A stretch of DNA of 64,000 nt from Lachnospiraceae bacterium. Its GTDB lineage: Bacteria; Bacillota; Clostridia; Lachnospirales; Lachnospiraceae. The stretch is from NCBI GenBank assembly GCA_910574865.1, contig CAJTDN010000006.1, positions 248,001 through 312,000 on the forward strand. Reading direction: 5' to 3'. Positions 40,269 through 48,664 of this stretch are shown here, piece by piece (position 1 is the first letter of the stretch; every line of letters begins with the position of its first letter). Made by a program: the position numbers and the translations under genes. The notes under the pieces were generated by a model. The model was not told the DNA's origin and searched no databases. It saw only the letters and a list, made by a program, of their open reading frames with translations.

Positions 40269-41999
40269 ATGGATAGAGAGGTTGTGAATTTAACGATGCA
40301 GACATCAACGGATTTGAGGAACTTATTGAACCGGATTGACCATAGGGGATATCCGGCGTACAAGGACACGAAAGGCATGTACCAGTTTCCGGGGTACGTG
40401 CTTTCCATCGACCACGTGCAGGGCGACCCGTTCGCCGCACCGTCGAAGGTGAGCGTGCACGTGAAGGGCGCGCAGGCGGGATTTTTGCCGGAACTGTATT
40501 GCGGGGCGCACCAGCGGATTGCCCTGCAGGACGAGTTGAACCGTCAGTTCGGGCGCGAGGCCGGAAAGTTCGCGTTCCAGGCCAAGGGTTCGGGCAAGAG
40601 CGGCTTGATTTCTGTCAGCCGTTGCGGGCAGGAGGTATTGGAGCGGACGGCGTGCCAGATTGACGCGAAAACCGGCGACGTGATTTTGCGGATGGAAATC
40701 GGCTTCCCGGCCAACGGGCGCACGATTAACGCCAGGGAACTGGAAAAAATCTTGTTCGACTTTTTGCCGCGTTGCGTACAGCAGGCGTTATTCTATAAGA
40801 ATTGTGACAAGGCGCGCCTGCGCAAAATCTGTGACTTGGCCGAGGACCAGCAGTACATCCGCGAGCAGCTTGACAAGATGGGGCTGGTGGCGTTCGTGGC
40901 CAATGGGGCCATTTTGCCGAGGGAGTCCGGCATTTCACCAAGGCCGATGAAAGGCGCGGTGGCGTTTGAGTCGCCGAAGGAAATGGAAGTGATGATGGAA
41001 CTCCCGCACAAGGGAGTGCTTAAGGGCATGGGGATTCCAAAAGGAATCACGCTCATCGTGGGCGGCGGCTACCATGGAAAGTCAACGCTTCTAAAGGCGT
41101 TGGAGCTGGGCGTGTACAATCACATTGCCGGGGACGGGCGCGAGTACGTGATTACCGACGCGACGGCCATGAAAATCCGTGCCGAGGACGGCCGCAGCAT
41201 CAAGAAGACGGACATTTCCATGTTTATCAATGACTTGCCAAACGGCAAGGACACGCGCGGATTTTATACCGAGGACGCCAGCGGCAGCACCTCGCAGGCG
41301 GCGAACGTAATTGAGAGCATGGAGGCGGGGGCGAAGACGCTCCTGATAGACGAGGACACGAGCGCGACCAATTTCATGATACGCGACGAATTGATGCAGC
41401 GGGTCATTCACCGCGACATGGAGCCGATTACGCCGTTTATCGACCGCATTCGCGAGCTATATCAGGAATATGGCGTTTCCACGGTTATCGTGGCGGGCAG
41501 TTCGGGCGCGTATTTCCATATCGCCGACCACATCGTGCAGATGGACCGTTACGTGCCGAAGGAGATTACTGCGATGGCGAAGAAGGAGGCCGAAGGATTC
41601 CCGGCACTTTCAGGCTTGGAGAAACCGGCGGAGAAGCCGGTGTTTACGAGATGTCCGGGACAGAACCGGGAATATCGCGGAAATGACCGTATCAAGATGA
41701 AGACGATGGGGCGCGAGGCTGTGTCGATTAACCGCGAGACGATTGATTTGCGCTACGTGGAGCAGCTCGTGGACAGCGAGCAGGTTTCGGCGCTGGGATA
41801 TTGCATCCGTTACGCGGAGAAGCATCTCTTCGGGGGACGCACGAGCGTCCGGGACGTGGTGCGAAAGTTGGAGGAAAAAATCGCCAGGGACGGCATGGCG
41901 GGGCTGTGTGAAAGCTCGTCGAGCGTGGCGGCGCTGGCCGCGCCGAGGCCGCAGGAAATCTTCGCCTGTGTCAACCGCTATCGGGGGCTGGTATTGTAA
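40269..41999 (+). CDS. ABC-class predicted ATPase (PF09818)
   Basis: 576-aa cytoplasmic ATPase of the ABC_ATPase (PF09818) group. N-terminal conserved block LRNLLNRIDHRGYPAYKDTKG, Walker A IVGGGYHGKSTLLKAL near residue 265, a signature-like DASGSTSQAANVIE, and Walker B AKTLLIDEDTSATNFMIRD near 360, with a switch region VIVAGSSGAYFHIADHIVQM. No membrane domain; the role is unknown, though relatives occur next to DNA-repair or toxin-response genes. Start uncertain: ATG 40269 is used, ATG 40296 would also begin near the conserved block, and neither has a strong Shine-Dalgarno. Last gene of the MFS-DUF2804 operon. Confidence 0.83.
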   Translation: MDREVVNLTMQTSTDLRNLLNRIDHRGYPAYKDTKGMYQFPGYVLSIDHVQGDPFAAPSKVSVHVKGAQAGFLPELYCGAHQRIALQDELNRQFGREAGKFAFQAKGSGKSGLISVSRCGQEVLERTACQIDAKTGDVILRMEIGFPANGRTINARELEKILFDFLPRCVQQALFYKNCDKARLRKICDLAEDQQYIREQLDKMGLVAFVANGAILPRESGISPRPMKGAVAFESPKEMEVMMELPHKGVLKGMGIPKGITLIVGGGYHGKSTLLKALELGVYNHIAGDGREYVITDATAMKIRAEDGRSIKKTDISMFINDLPNGKDTRGFYTEDASGSTSQAANVIESMEAGAKTLLIDEDTSATNFMIRDELMQRVIHRDMEPITPFIDRIRELYQEYGVSTVIVAGSSGAYFHIADHIVQMDRYVPKEITAMAKKEAEGFPALSGLEKPAEKPVFTRCPGQNREYRGNDRIKMKTMGREAVSINRETIDLRYVEQLVDSEQVSALGYCIRYAEKHLFGGRTSVRDVVRKLEEKIARDGMAGLCESSSSVAALAAPRPQEIFACVNRYRGLVL

Positions 42000-42077
42000 A
42001 GTGGGCAGATTTGAGATGCTTGCTAACGGCGATGCTCGTTGTTTCGATATGTTTGAATGCTGCGGCTTGCGCGATGC

Positions 42078-42896
42078 TTAGGGCTCGCCAGTTGTTTGTT
42101 CGTTTTCCAAAATATACATGTCTTCCGGTTCCGCGTCGCAATCTGCGGCGCGGAAGAGCATGGGATTGTCCATCAGGCCGGATTCGTACTGTTCGATGAT
42201 AAATTCTTCCATTGGAAAATCACGAAAGGTATACACCTTGTGTTTCGCGTCACCATTCACGGTGCCGATTTGATTTGACATGTCGGCTTTCTTTGGGAGG
42301 CCGTAGGGGTGGTATTCGATGCCGTCGTGGAGAATCTTCGTCACGGACGAATCATCGGGCATTTGAAAATCCAAGGATGGTTCGGATGGATCCTCCGGCG
42401 TGCGAGAATCTGGGAACGGTTCGGATGAATCGTCCGAGGCTAGAGGATTCGATGCCGAACCAGACGGCTCCATTTGGCATGCGGCAAGAAGACGGAGGTA
42501 CTCTTCTTCATCCATCTGATAAATGCCGTTGTAGGGCTGCTCAATAAAATATTTTCCGTTTTTTTCGTAAATGAACAGCGTGGAGGCTCCCCCTTCGGCA
42601 AAGTGGAAGTCAACCCTTATTTCCCCGTCGACGTTGACCGGCGCGTCTTGTATGCTCTCTTCCTTCGTCGTTCTCTGGGTTCCGCCGATTATATTTAATA
42701 TTTCATTTATTTTCTTATTATCAAGAATGACTTTGCCTGTTTCGCCTTGAGCCAGGGAAATGCGGTCCAAGTCATCAGCCTGTGGCAAGTGGAGTTCGTA
42801 AGTCCTCCGAAACATAAAATGATAAATGGCTCCAAACGCCAATGCGGCGATGATGATTGCTCCCAATGCGACAAATAATCGTTTCTTGCGTTTCAT
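42078..42896 (-). CDS. DUF5301-like membrane-anchored protein
   Basis: 272-aa protein with a basic N-terminus (MKRKKR) and one membrane helix at about residues 7-28, the rest outside the cell. The part around residues 35-150 resembles the small DUF5301 domain of Lachnospiraceae (LPQADDLDRISL, INEILNIIGG, GKYFIEQPYNGIYQM). A Ser/Asp/Pro/Glu-rich linker with repeated S-E-P-x-D units follows, then a second short domain. No catalytic residues are recognised. ATG 42896 is preferred since GGAGG lies 10 nt upstream and the earlier ATG overlaps it. Single gene, convergent with the ATPase operon. Confidence 0.7.
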   Translation of the reverse strand: MKRKKRLFVALGAIIIAALAFGAIYHFMFRRTYELHLPQADDLDRISLAQGETGKVILDNKKINEILNIIGGTQRTTKEESIQDAPVNVDGEIRVDFHFAEGGASTLFIYEKNGKYFIEQPYNGIYQMDEEEYLRLLAACQMEPSGSASNPLASDDSSEPFPDSRTPEDPSEPSLDFQMPDDSSVTKILHDGIEYHPYGLPKKADMSNQIGTVNGDAKHKVYTFRDFPMEEFIIEQYESGLMDNPMLFRAADCDAEPEDMYILENEQTTGEP

Positions 42897-43293
42897 AAGG
42901 CTGGTTCCTCCCATGGGTTTGTTTTGAGTGTTTGACTTTGCACGGCTTGGGGCGTTCCGTTTTCCCTGCCATGTCCATGGAATGTATCATAACATATCGT
43001 ATATTATTTTTCAAGATAAAATTATTGATTTTCAATAAAAATATATTGAATTTTGAATTACTTGTAGATTGAGAAAAAATTGAAGATGGAAAGGAAATAT
43101 TATATATGCTGGATGCTTATAGAAAATTAGCATTGCTATTTGGAAAGGTATTTTTTTGATTATTTCTACAATTGTATGAAAATTGTCGGTTGCAATGCGC
43201 ATACCTCTGATGTTACAATAATAAATAGATTGTTAGAAAAATGACAAAGTGAAATTGTCCAATCAAAAAAGTAAAAAGAGAGGTATGGTGACA
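42897..43293. other. AT-rich divergent intergenic region
   Basis: 397 bp between the DUF5301-like gene (-) and the SDR gene (+). Very AT-rich with TATATT/ATATTA runs near 43020-43110; likely holds both promoters, but no clear -35/-10 pair was assigned. No small gene is convincing. Confidence 0.4.
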
Positions 43294-44124
43294 ATGGGAA
43301 ATGTTTGTGTTGTAACCGGCGGCGGTAGTGGGATGGGTCTGGAAGCGGCCAAGATTTTGGGCAAGGAGCAAAAAATCATCCTTGTCGGGCGTACGGTTTC
43401 CAAGTTGGAAAATGCGATTGCCGAGTTGAAGGCGTTGGGGATTGACGCGGAAAGCTATCCGGGCGACGCGTCGGATCGTGAGTCCATGAAGAAGCTGGCG
43501 GCATACGCGGCCTTGCAGGGAACGGTGAAGACCGTGATTCATGCGGCGGGCGTGTCCCCGCACATGGCGGACGGAGAAAAGATTTTCAAGATTAACGCGG
43601 TGGGAACCATCAACATTGACGAGGAATTTGCGGAAGTAATGGAAGCGGGGAGCTGCATTTTAAACGTGTCTTCCATGTCCGCTTACATGATGCCCGCCGA
43701 CCGCGTGCCGAAGCAGGTCTACAAAATGGCGCTTTCCGACGTTGCGGCGTTTGAAGGCGCGGTGGGCCAGATTATCGCGGGCGTGCCGGAAGAGCAACGT
43801 CCGGGAATGGCTTATACGATGTCGAAAAATTTCGTCGTATGGTATACGGCGAGGCAAGCGGTGAAGCTGGGCAAAAAAGGCATTCGCGTCGTTTCCATTT
43901 CCCCGGGGACGTTTAAGACACCGATGGGAGAGGTCGAGGGCGAGCAGGCCGCATCCTTTGCTTTGAGGGGAGCAATGGGAAGACTTGGCGAGCCGGAGGA
44001 AATCGCGAAGATGATGGCGTTCATGGTCAGCGACGAGTGCAGTTACCTCTGCGGCGTGGACGTGCTTTATGACGGTGGTTCCGTGGCGGCGATGAATGCC
44101 ATGATGGAAGATAGGGTACAATAA
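43294..44124 (+). CDS. Short-chain dehydrogenase/reductase
   Basis: 276-aa Rossmann-fold oxidoreductase. Cofactor motif VTGGGSGMGLEAA at the N-terminus, followed by VGRT (Arg suggests NADP(H)); NAVG-like KINAVGTIN; catalytic Ser in NVSSMSAYM and YxxxK in MAYTMSKNF near residue 180. About 30 extra residues lie between the Ser and Tyr, as in 3-alpha-hydroxysteroid dehydrogenase of Comamonas, so a sterol or bile-acid substrate is possible but unproven. ATG 43294 has AGAGAGG ~10 nt upstream; ATG 43285 is too close. A stem made of TAGCGTCGG/CCGGCGCTA lies after the gene at 44194-44241. No partner genes. Confidence 0.85.
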   Translation: MGNVCVVTGGGSGMGLEAAKILGKEQKIILVGRTVSKLENAIAELKALGIDAESYPGDASDRESMKKLAAYAALQGTVKTVIHAAGVSPHMADGEKIFKINAVGTINIDEEFAEVMEAGSCILNVSSMSAYMMPADRVPKQVYKMALSDVAAFEGAVGQIIAGVPEEQRPGMAYTMSKNFVVWYTARQAVKLGKKGIRVVSISPGTFKTPMGEVEGEQAASFALRGAMGRLGEPEEIAKMMAFMVSDECSYLCGVDVLYDGGSVAAMNAMMEDRVQ

Positions 44125-44193
44125 GAAAAACCTGGAAATGCGAGGCACGGGTCAATTCAGGGATGCCAAGAGATAGAATAGTAAGTAAATAAA

Positions 44194-44241
44194 TAGCGTC
44201 GGTGCATGAATAGATAAATGGTCATTTCTGTACCGGCGCTA
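44194..44241. repeat. TAGCGTCGGTG palindrome
   Basis: TAGCGTCGGT pairs with ACCGGCGCTA (one G-U). Single-arm relatives at 34853, 47267 and 61829. Confidence 0.55.
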
Positions 44242-44499
44242 ATAATGGCAGAGAGAAACATGGTGCTTGATTTGTGCGTGTGATGGCAAAACCATGTGGC
44301 ATGCGCCTTGTCGTGTGGATATTGAAAAATGGTGATGTCATTGTCTTATGGTTGAAGGAGAATGAATAGTGGAGGAGACGGGATACGGCTCCTACATGGG
44401 TGGTTACGATGACATGGAGCGAAAGCAGGCGGTTTACACTGCCACGTTCGATACGGTGCGGCGGGCGATTACGTCCGAGTGGTCCTTTTTTCCGGCGTG

Positions 44500-44745
44500 A
44501 CCATGAGGGGAAGCGTTGGATTGTGGAAAATCATGTCAAAGAGCCGTTGTGTCACCGTGTCGTCGGACATTTTCCCGGAGCGCACTTTTTTCGTGCCGGA
44601 GAGGATGGATTTGACTTTTTCGACATCCCCGTGTTGGACATGGTTTAAAAATAATTTCTCGGTTCGGTAGGCGTTGAGACGGTCTTCTTCTGGCATATCG
44701 TTTTTAGGCAGTGTATGATATTGTCTGGCGTAGGCGGACAAGCCG
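44500..44745 (-). pseudogene. AraC-type regulator fragment
   Basis: Minus-strand frame encoding NAYRTEKLFLNHVQHGDVEKV and KVRSGKMSDDTVTQRLF, which matches the linker part of AraC proteins that precedes the DNA-binding domain (compare RYSLEEPILAAISKGNVAES in the intact gene at 60597). No helix-turn-helix remains. It faces a symporter tail at 44840, giving the usual AraC-symporter layout. Confidence 0.5.
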
Positions 44746-44839
44746 TGAAGCTGTTCTTCCTTTGCTTTTTTGGGACGAAGGAGCGGGTGACGGCCGAGGT
44801 GACGGGGCAGTACGACGAGGTTCCCGTGATGACGGCACG

Positions 44840-45004
44840 TTGGCGATACAGCCGGAGTCGGCATTGCACATGATCCAGGCATTGTTTTTGTATCCTTCGA
44901 TTATTATCAGCGCGATTAATATCGTGATATCGTGTTTTTACGATTTGGATAAACGATATCCGTCCATCATCGAGGATTTAAAAAAGCGTGGCGAGAAAGC
45001 ATGA
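44840..45004 (+). pseudogene. GPH symporter C-terminal relic
   Basis: LAIQPESALHMIQALFLYPS then a hydrophobic helix and FYDLDKRYPSIIEDLKKR, the standard end of GPH transporters (YxLDKxYPxIxxDL). All upstream helices are missing. Second decayed AraC-symporter locus of the window. Confidence 0.75.
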
Positions 45005-45208
45005 GAAATGATTCGCGGGCATGGAGTTTTTGTAGATTTTATGAATTTTACCGCCAGTTTATTGACAAAACATGGAATTGAGAGGAAAATAGAATGCGGA
45101 CGTCGGGAGGGGCGAGGCCTTCCCGGCATCCGCGTTTTGCATATCATACGCTTTATGGGGCGGAAGTGGCAGGGTGGCAGCGCGTGAAAGAAAAGGGGTT
45201 TGACGGTT

Positions 45209-45616
45209 ATGAAAGAAAAATTGATTCGTTTTATGCAGGGAAGGTATGGCGTGGATACGCTTTCGAAGTGCATGGTTTGGGTCGCCCTGGCGGCGATGCT
45301 GGTTTCCATGTTGCTGGGGGAGAATAGGCTTGCGCCCATGTTTTCGATATTGAGCTTCGCGGCGTTAATTTATTGCTATTTTCGCATGTTTTCGCGAAAC
45401 GTCAGCAAGCGGTATGCGGAAAACCAGGCGTTTTTGGCGAAGACGGCAGGGCTGCGCGGGGCGTTTGCCAGGCAGATGAACGTGTTAAGGCAGCTTAAGA
45501 CTCACCACATTTATCGTTGTCCGGGGTGTAAGCAGAAGATTCGGGTGCCTCGCGGCAAGGGGAGGATTGAGATTCGCTGCCCGAAGTGCAGCGCGACGTT
45601 TATCAAGAAAAGCTGA
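45209..45616 (+). CDS. Small membrane protein with C-terminal zinc ribbon
   Basis: 135 aa. Two hydrophobic helices (about residues 20-39 and 44-60), a basic cytoplasmic segment, and a zinc ribbon CPGCKQKIRVPRGKG...CPKCSATF with two CPxC knuckles. Such proteins (zinc-ribbon MJ0042-like type) are commonly found next to DnaJ-domain genes, and indeed a J-domain protein starts 10 nt after the stop. The upstream AAGGGG is 11 nt from ATG 45209. Possibly a membrane partner in chaperone recruitment; the role is not established. Confidence 0.78.
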   Translation: MKEKLIRFMQGRYGVDTLSKCMVWVALAAMLVSMLLGENRLAPMFSILSFAALIYCYFRMFSRNVSKRYAENQAFLAKTAGLRGAFARQMNVLRQLKTHHIYRCPGCKQKIRVPRGKGRIEIRCPKCSATFIKKS

Positions 45617-45626
45617 GGAGAAGAAA

Positions 45627-46388
45627 ATGCAAGATCCATATCAGACATTGGGGGTGGCGCCGGACGCTTCGGAGGAGGATGTCAAGAAGGCGTATCGGAC
45701 GTTGAGCAGGAAGTACCATCCCGATGCCAATATCAACAATCCGCTCAAGGACGAGGCGGAGGCGAAGTTTAAGGAGATACAGCAGGCTTACCAGAAAATC
45801 ATGGACGACAGGGAGCGGGGGTATTCTTCGGGCTATGGCGGGAGCGCGTATGGTCCGGGTTATGGCAAAAGTCCGTATGGTTCGGGTTATGACGGGGATG
45901 GTGACGCCGGTTCGTTCGGCGGTTTTGGTTCGTTTGGCGGCTTCGGGCCGTTCGGCGGTTTTGGTTCCTTTGGCGGGCGGGCAGGACGTGCGCCCGGCGG
46001 GGAGAGCGAGACGGACATGCACCTTCGGGCGGCGGCCAATTATATCCGGGGCGGGCGTTACAAGGAGGCGCTGTATGTCTTGGACGGAATCAAGGAGCGG
46101 GGGGCGCTCTGGTATTTCTACAGTGCCTCGGCCAACTCCGGCATGGGGAACAACGTGACGGCGTTGGGGCACGCGAAGGAGGCGGTGCGCCTGGAACCGG
46201 GTAATTATCAATACCAGGTCTTGCTAAACCGCCTGGAGGGCGGCGGCCGCGTTTATCAGGGACGGCAGGGCATGTATGGTTATGGCTTTCCGGTCGGGGA
46301 CACCCGCCAATGTTCCAATTTGTGCATGACGATGATGCTCTGTAATTTTTTTGGCGGAGGGTGTTTCTGTCCGATTTTTTGCGTGTAG
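45627..46388 (+). CDS. J-domain (DnaJ-like) protein with Gly-Phe and TPR-like regions
   Basis: 253 aa. Residues 1-68 are a J domain (DPYQTLGVAPDASEEDVKKAY, HPD in RKYHPDANI), which stimulates DnaK ATPase. Then comes a Gly/Phe/Tyr/Ser-rich linker with tandem GGFGSFGGFGPFGG repeats, a TPR-like helical part (AANYIRGGRYKEALYVLDG), and a hydrophobic Cys-rich C-terminus (CNFFGGGCFCPIFCV) that may bind metal or a membrane. It lacks the DnaJ zinc finger and substrate domains, so it is a specialised co-chaperone. GAGGAG precedes the start. Operon with the zinc-ribbon protein. Confidence 0.88.
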   Translation: MQDPYQTLGVAPDASEEDVKKAYRTLSRKYHPDANINNPLKDEAEAKFKEIQQAYQKIMDDRERGYSSGYGGSAYGPGYGKSPYGSGYDGDGDAGSFGGFGSFGGFGPFGGFGSFGGRAGRAPGGESETDMHLRAAANYIRGGRYKEALYVLDGIKERGALWYFYSASANSGMGNNVTALGHAKEAVRLEPGNYQYQVLLNRLEGGGRVYQGRQGMYGYGFPVGDTRQCSNLCMTMMLCNFFGGGCFCPIFCV

Positions 46389-46427
46389 GGAGCGCATGGT
46401 ACGTAAGATGTCAGGAGGGAACGGGAC

Positions 46428-47216
46428 GTGGAAAGTGAGTTGGCGGGCGAGGAAATAAGGGATTCGGAAATAGGGGATGTGGAAAAAATGCCGGGCGGAC
46501 GCTGGAGGCGAGTGCTTGTCAGGTTGGCCGCCGTGATTGGGATTCTCGTGGTTTTGGTGGCAATCGTGTTGGGGGTGCGGCATTTTCTCCTGCTCTCTCC
46601 GTATCGGGATTTGCCCCATGTGACGGAGGCCGATTTGGATGCGTTGGACTTGGAAGGTTTTAACAAGGTGATGATCGTGGCACATCCCGATGACGAATTG
46701 CTCTGGGGCGGGCAGCATTTGGTTGAGGATGATTATTTCGTGCTCTGCATTACCAGGGGGGATGACAAGGTGCGGCGCGCGGAGTTCGAGGCGGTGATGG
46801 TAGCCACGGGCGACAAGGGGATGATTTTGTCCTATCCGGATAAGATTGGCAACACGCGGAGCGACTGGGTGTCTTGGCGGGACGACATCGAGGCGGACAT
46901 TGCCACGGTCTTGCGCTACAAGGAGTGGGAACTGGTGGTCAGCCATAACGAGGAGGGCGAGTATGGGCACCGGCACCATGTCATGACGCACGAGAGCGTG
47001 AAAAAGGAGTACGGGGAAGTCGGCTGCCGGGCCAAGTTGTATTGGTTTGGCAAATATTACGTGTTTGACAAGGTTCCCTATGACTTGGAGGAAATGGAAA
47101 AGCCGGTTTATAATGAAAAGCGGGAGATTGGAAAGCTGTACAAGAGCCAGTGGGCGACGTTTCGAAAGCTCTATCATATGATGCCATATGAGCATTGGGT
47201 AGAGGAAGAGACTTGA
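46428..47216 (+). CDS. PIG-L family deacetylase, membrane-anchored
   Basis: 262-aa LmbE/PIG-L fold N-deacetylase. One membrane helix at about residues 23-47 follows an acidic N-terminus. The zinc site is complete: MIVAHPDDELLWGG (AHPDDE) near residue 84 and the later His pair in YGHRHHVM near 183. The family removes acetyl from N-acetylglucosamine-type substrates (glycolipids, mycothiol-like compounds). The start is GTG with AGGAGGG ~8 nt upstream. It follows the J-domain gene by 39 nt and may share its message. The substrate is unknown. Confidence 0.85.
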   Translation: MESELAGEEIRDSEIGDVEKMPGGRWRRVLVRLAAVIGILVVLVAIVLGVRHFLLLSPYRDLPHVTEADLDALDLEGFNKVMIVAHPDDELLWGGQHLVEDDYFVLCITRGDDKVRRAEFEAVMVATGDKGMILSYPDKIGNTRSDWVSWRDDIEADIATVLRYKEWELVVSHNEEGEYGHRHHVMTHESVKKEYGEVGCRAKLYWFGKYYVFDKVPYDLEEMEKPVYNEKREIGKLYKSQWATFRKLYHMMPYEHWVEEET

Positions 47217-47365
47217 CAACGAATAAATATCGAGTAAAATAAAGCGTGACTTTGATTTTGCTCATGGTAGCATCGGTGTACAGAAGGCAACATGGTCGAT
47301 GAAGGGCATATTTCCCCTCTTTCACGACTCTAAACGGGACAAGACACTAGGAATGGTCGTGCCGC

Positions 47366-47797
47366 ATGTATGTAATTAGACATTTAGAAAAACAAATATT
47401 GGAAGCGTCCCGGTTTTACCCCGTTGTCATGGTTTGTGGACAGGGGCGGGTGGGAAAGTCCACGATGCTGAACCATATAAAAAGAGGCGGGACGTATTGC
47501 GGTTTTTGACATGTCGTCACGGAGATTGTTAAAAGCTATTATAATGCCGGAAAAAAGGCGGATTTATATTATTACCGGGATATGGATAAGAAGGAAATGG
47601 ACCTTGTCATCGTGGACGCGGATAAAATATACCCGATAGAGATAAAGAAAAGCAAAGCACCCGGCCATCCTGATAAAAACTTTAAGGTTTTAGAAAAGTT
47701 CCAAATGGACGTTCAGCCGGGGATTATCCTTTGCATGAGTGGCGGGTTGATTCCCTATAATAGAAACGCATGGTATTGCCCGATATCGTTGCCATAG
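47366..47797 (+). pseudogene. AAA_14/DUF4143 ATPase pseudogene
   Basis: The first part, MYVIRHLEKQILEASRF and CGQGRVGKSTML (Walker A), runs into a stop at ~47507. The C-terminal part then appears in another frame: VVTEIVKSYYNAGKKADLYYYRDMDKKEMDLVIVD and PIEIKKS, the usual nuclease-like end of DUF4143 proteins. About 250 residues in between are missing. A typical full-length family member is ~400 aa. Confidence 0.88.
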
Positions 47798-47802
47798 GCC
47801 GT

Positions 47803-47834
47803 GTGGCGGGTACGTAGCCCCGTGAAAAGTAACC
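47803..47834. repeat. Short copy of the GTAAC-ended dispersed repeat
   Basis: GGCCGTGTGGCGGGTACGTA then GCCCCGTGAAAAGTAAC; compare 14165-14225 and 20865-20924. Confidence 0.6.
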
Positions 47835-47871
47835 TTGTTGAAAAATATTTGTTGAAAATAGAAATTAGGTC

Positions 47872-47901
47872 TTTACAAATGGTATATACTTGTGGTAAGA
47901 T
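47872..47901 (+). promoter_or_regulatory. tRNA-Leu promoter
   Basis: TTTACA (47872-47877), 18-nt spacer, TAAGAT (47896-47901), 12 nt before the tRNA. Confidence 0.6.
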
Positions 47902-47913
47902 ATCATTTGTCGA

Positions 47914-47997
47914 GCGGAAGTGGCGGAATGGCAGACGCGCTAGATTCAGGTTCTAGTGGGAGTTTATCCTGTGAGAGTTCAAGTCTCTTCTTCCGCA
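47914..47997 (+). tRNA. tRNA-Leu (CAG)
   Basis: 84-nt type II tRNA with acceptor stem GCGGAAG/CTTCCGC, D-arm TGGCGGAATGGCAGACGCGC, anticodon loop ATTCAGGT (anticodon CAG), a variable arm, and T-arm GAGTTCAAGTCTC. The terminal A73 is encoded but not CCA (GTA follows). Confidence 0.95.
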
Positions 47998-48062
47998 GTA
48001 TATGGCGCAAAATCGAATCGTCGCGGTTCGGGTTTGCGCCGTTTTGCGCATTGTACCGAGAG

Positions 48063-48104
48063 CACCAGATGCCGTAAATTGGGCGGTTTCTGGTGTTTTT
48101 CTTT
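48063..48104 (+). terminator. Terminator after tRNA-Leu
   Basis: CACCAGA/TCTGGTG stem with inner CCG/CGG, followed by TTTTTCTTT. Confidence 0.75.
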
Positions 48105-48223
48105 GCCACATAATAAAAAATGGGGCAAACGCGAAAATGGATGAGCTACACTATTTTCACATGGGCGAGCTGCGTGTTATTTTTTCTCTAAATGAGTGAT
48201 AGAATAGCACCGCCAGAAACAAA

Positions 48224-48463
48224 CTAATTAACTGGATGCCCCAAAGATGATACATTGTCCACCGAGATGTCGGCAATGCTGGACGGAGCGGGGATTGGTT
48301 GATTGTTTTCAGTCAGGCTGACGAGATACAAGCCTAACGTTTCACGAGCCATTTCCATAGTTTCTTCCAGCGTGCTTCCGTTCGTGAAGCATCCGGACGA
48401 ATCGGGAAATTCCATCCAATAACCTTCTTCTTCGTGGATAATCGCTGGATATACCTTTGTCAT
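48224..48463 (-). CDS. hicB: HicB-type antitoxin, orphan
   Basis: 79-aa HicB-like protein with a partial RNase-H fold: YPAIIHEEEGYWMEFPDSSGCFTNGSTLEETMEMARETLGLYL. Short version without a C-terminal DNA-binding domain. HicB neutralises the mRNA-cleaving toxin HicA. Upstream on the same strand lies only a stump of hicA (first ~17 codons) running into the hicB start, so the antitoxin is orphaned. AAAGGAG precedes the ATG. It may now act on a HicA from elsewhere or be decaying. Confidence 0.88.
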   Translation of the reverse strand: MTKVYPAIIHEEEGYWMEFPDSSGCFTNGSTLEETMEMARETLGLYLVSLTENNQPIPAPSSIADISVDNVSSLGHPVN

Positions 48464-48515
48464 AATGTCTAACTCCTTTCTTTTTTAGGAGTTTCACAAG
48501 TTCTTTTCCTTTCAT
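48464..48515 (-). pseudogene. hicA stump
   Basis: After GGAGGAAACC, ATG starts MKGKELVKLLKKKGVRH, the conserved HicA opening, but the frame then runs into the hicB ribosome binding site and start. The rest of the ~60-codon toxin (including the catalytic His) is gone. Confidence 0.75.
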
Positions 48516-48540
48516 GGTTTCCTCCTTACAATCTCATCAT

Positions 48541-48585
48541 ATTATATAATTTATATAATGCCAAGGGGGATATAAATTATATAAT
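48541..48585. promoter_or_regulatory. Palindromic operator/promoter of the hicAB locus
   Basis: A perfect 16-bp inverted repeat, ATTATATAATTTATAT and its complement, 13-nt loop, ending 26 nt upstream of the hicA start codon. It contains TATAAT on both strands, so it is probably both promoter and Hic-complex operator. Confidence 0.65.
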
Positions 48586-48664
48586 GAAAATGCGTTGGTT
48601 ATCACTCCTTGATTTTCCCCGGTATCTTTCCCGGGCAAACGACATCGCCATCGCCGCGTGGTTT

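Noticed and set aside
44369-44502. GTG-started 43-codon frame (VEETGYGSYMGGYDDMERKQ) as a small gene
   Set aside because: It follows a weak Shine-Dalgarno but matches nothing, lies in relic-filled DNA and ends inside the AraC fragment.
48121-48200. Short plus-strand frame after the tRNA-Leu terminator
   Set aside because: No ribosome binding site at a proper distance and no similarity; probably chance.
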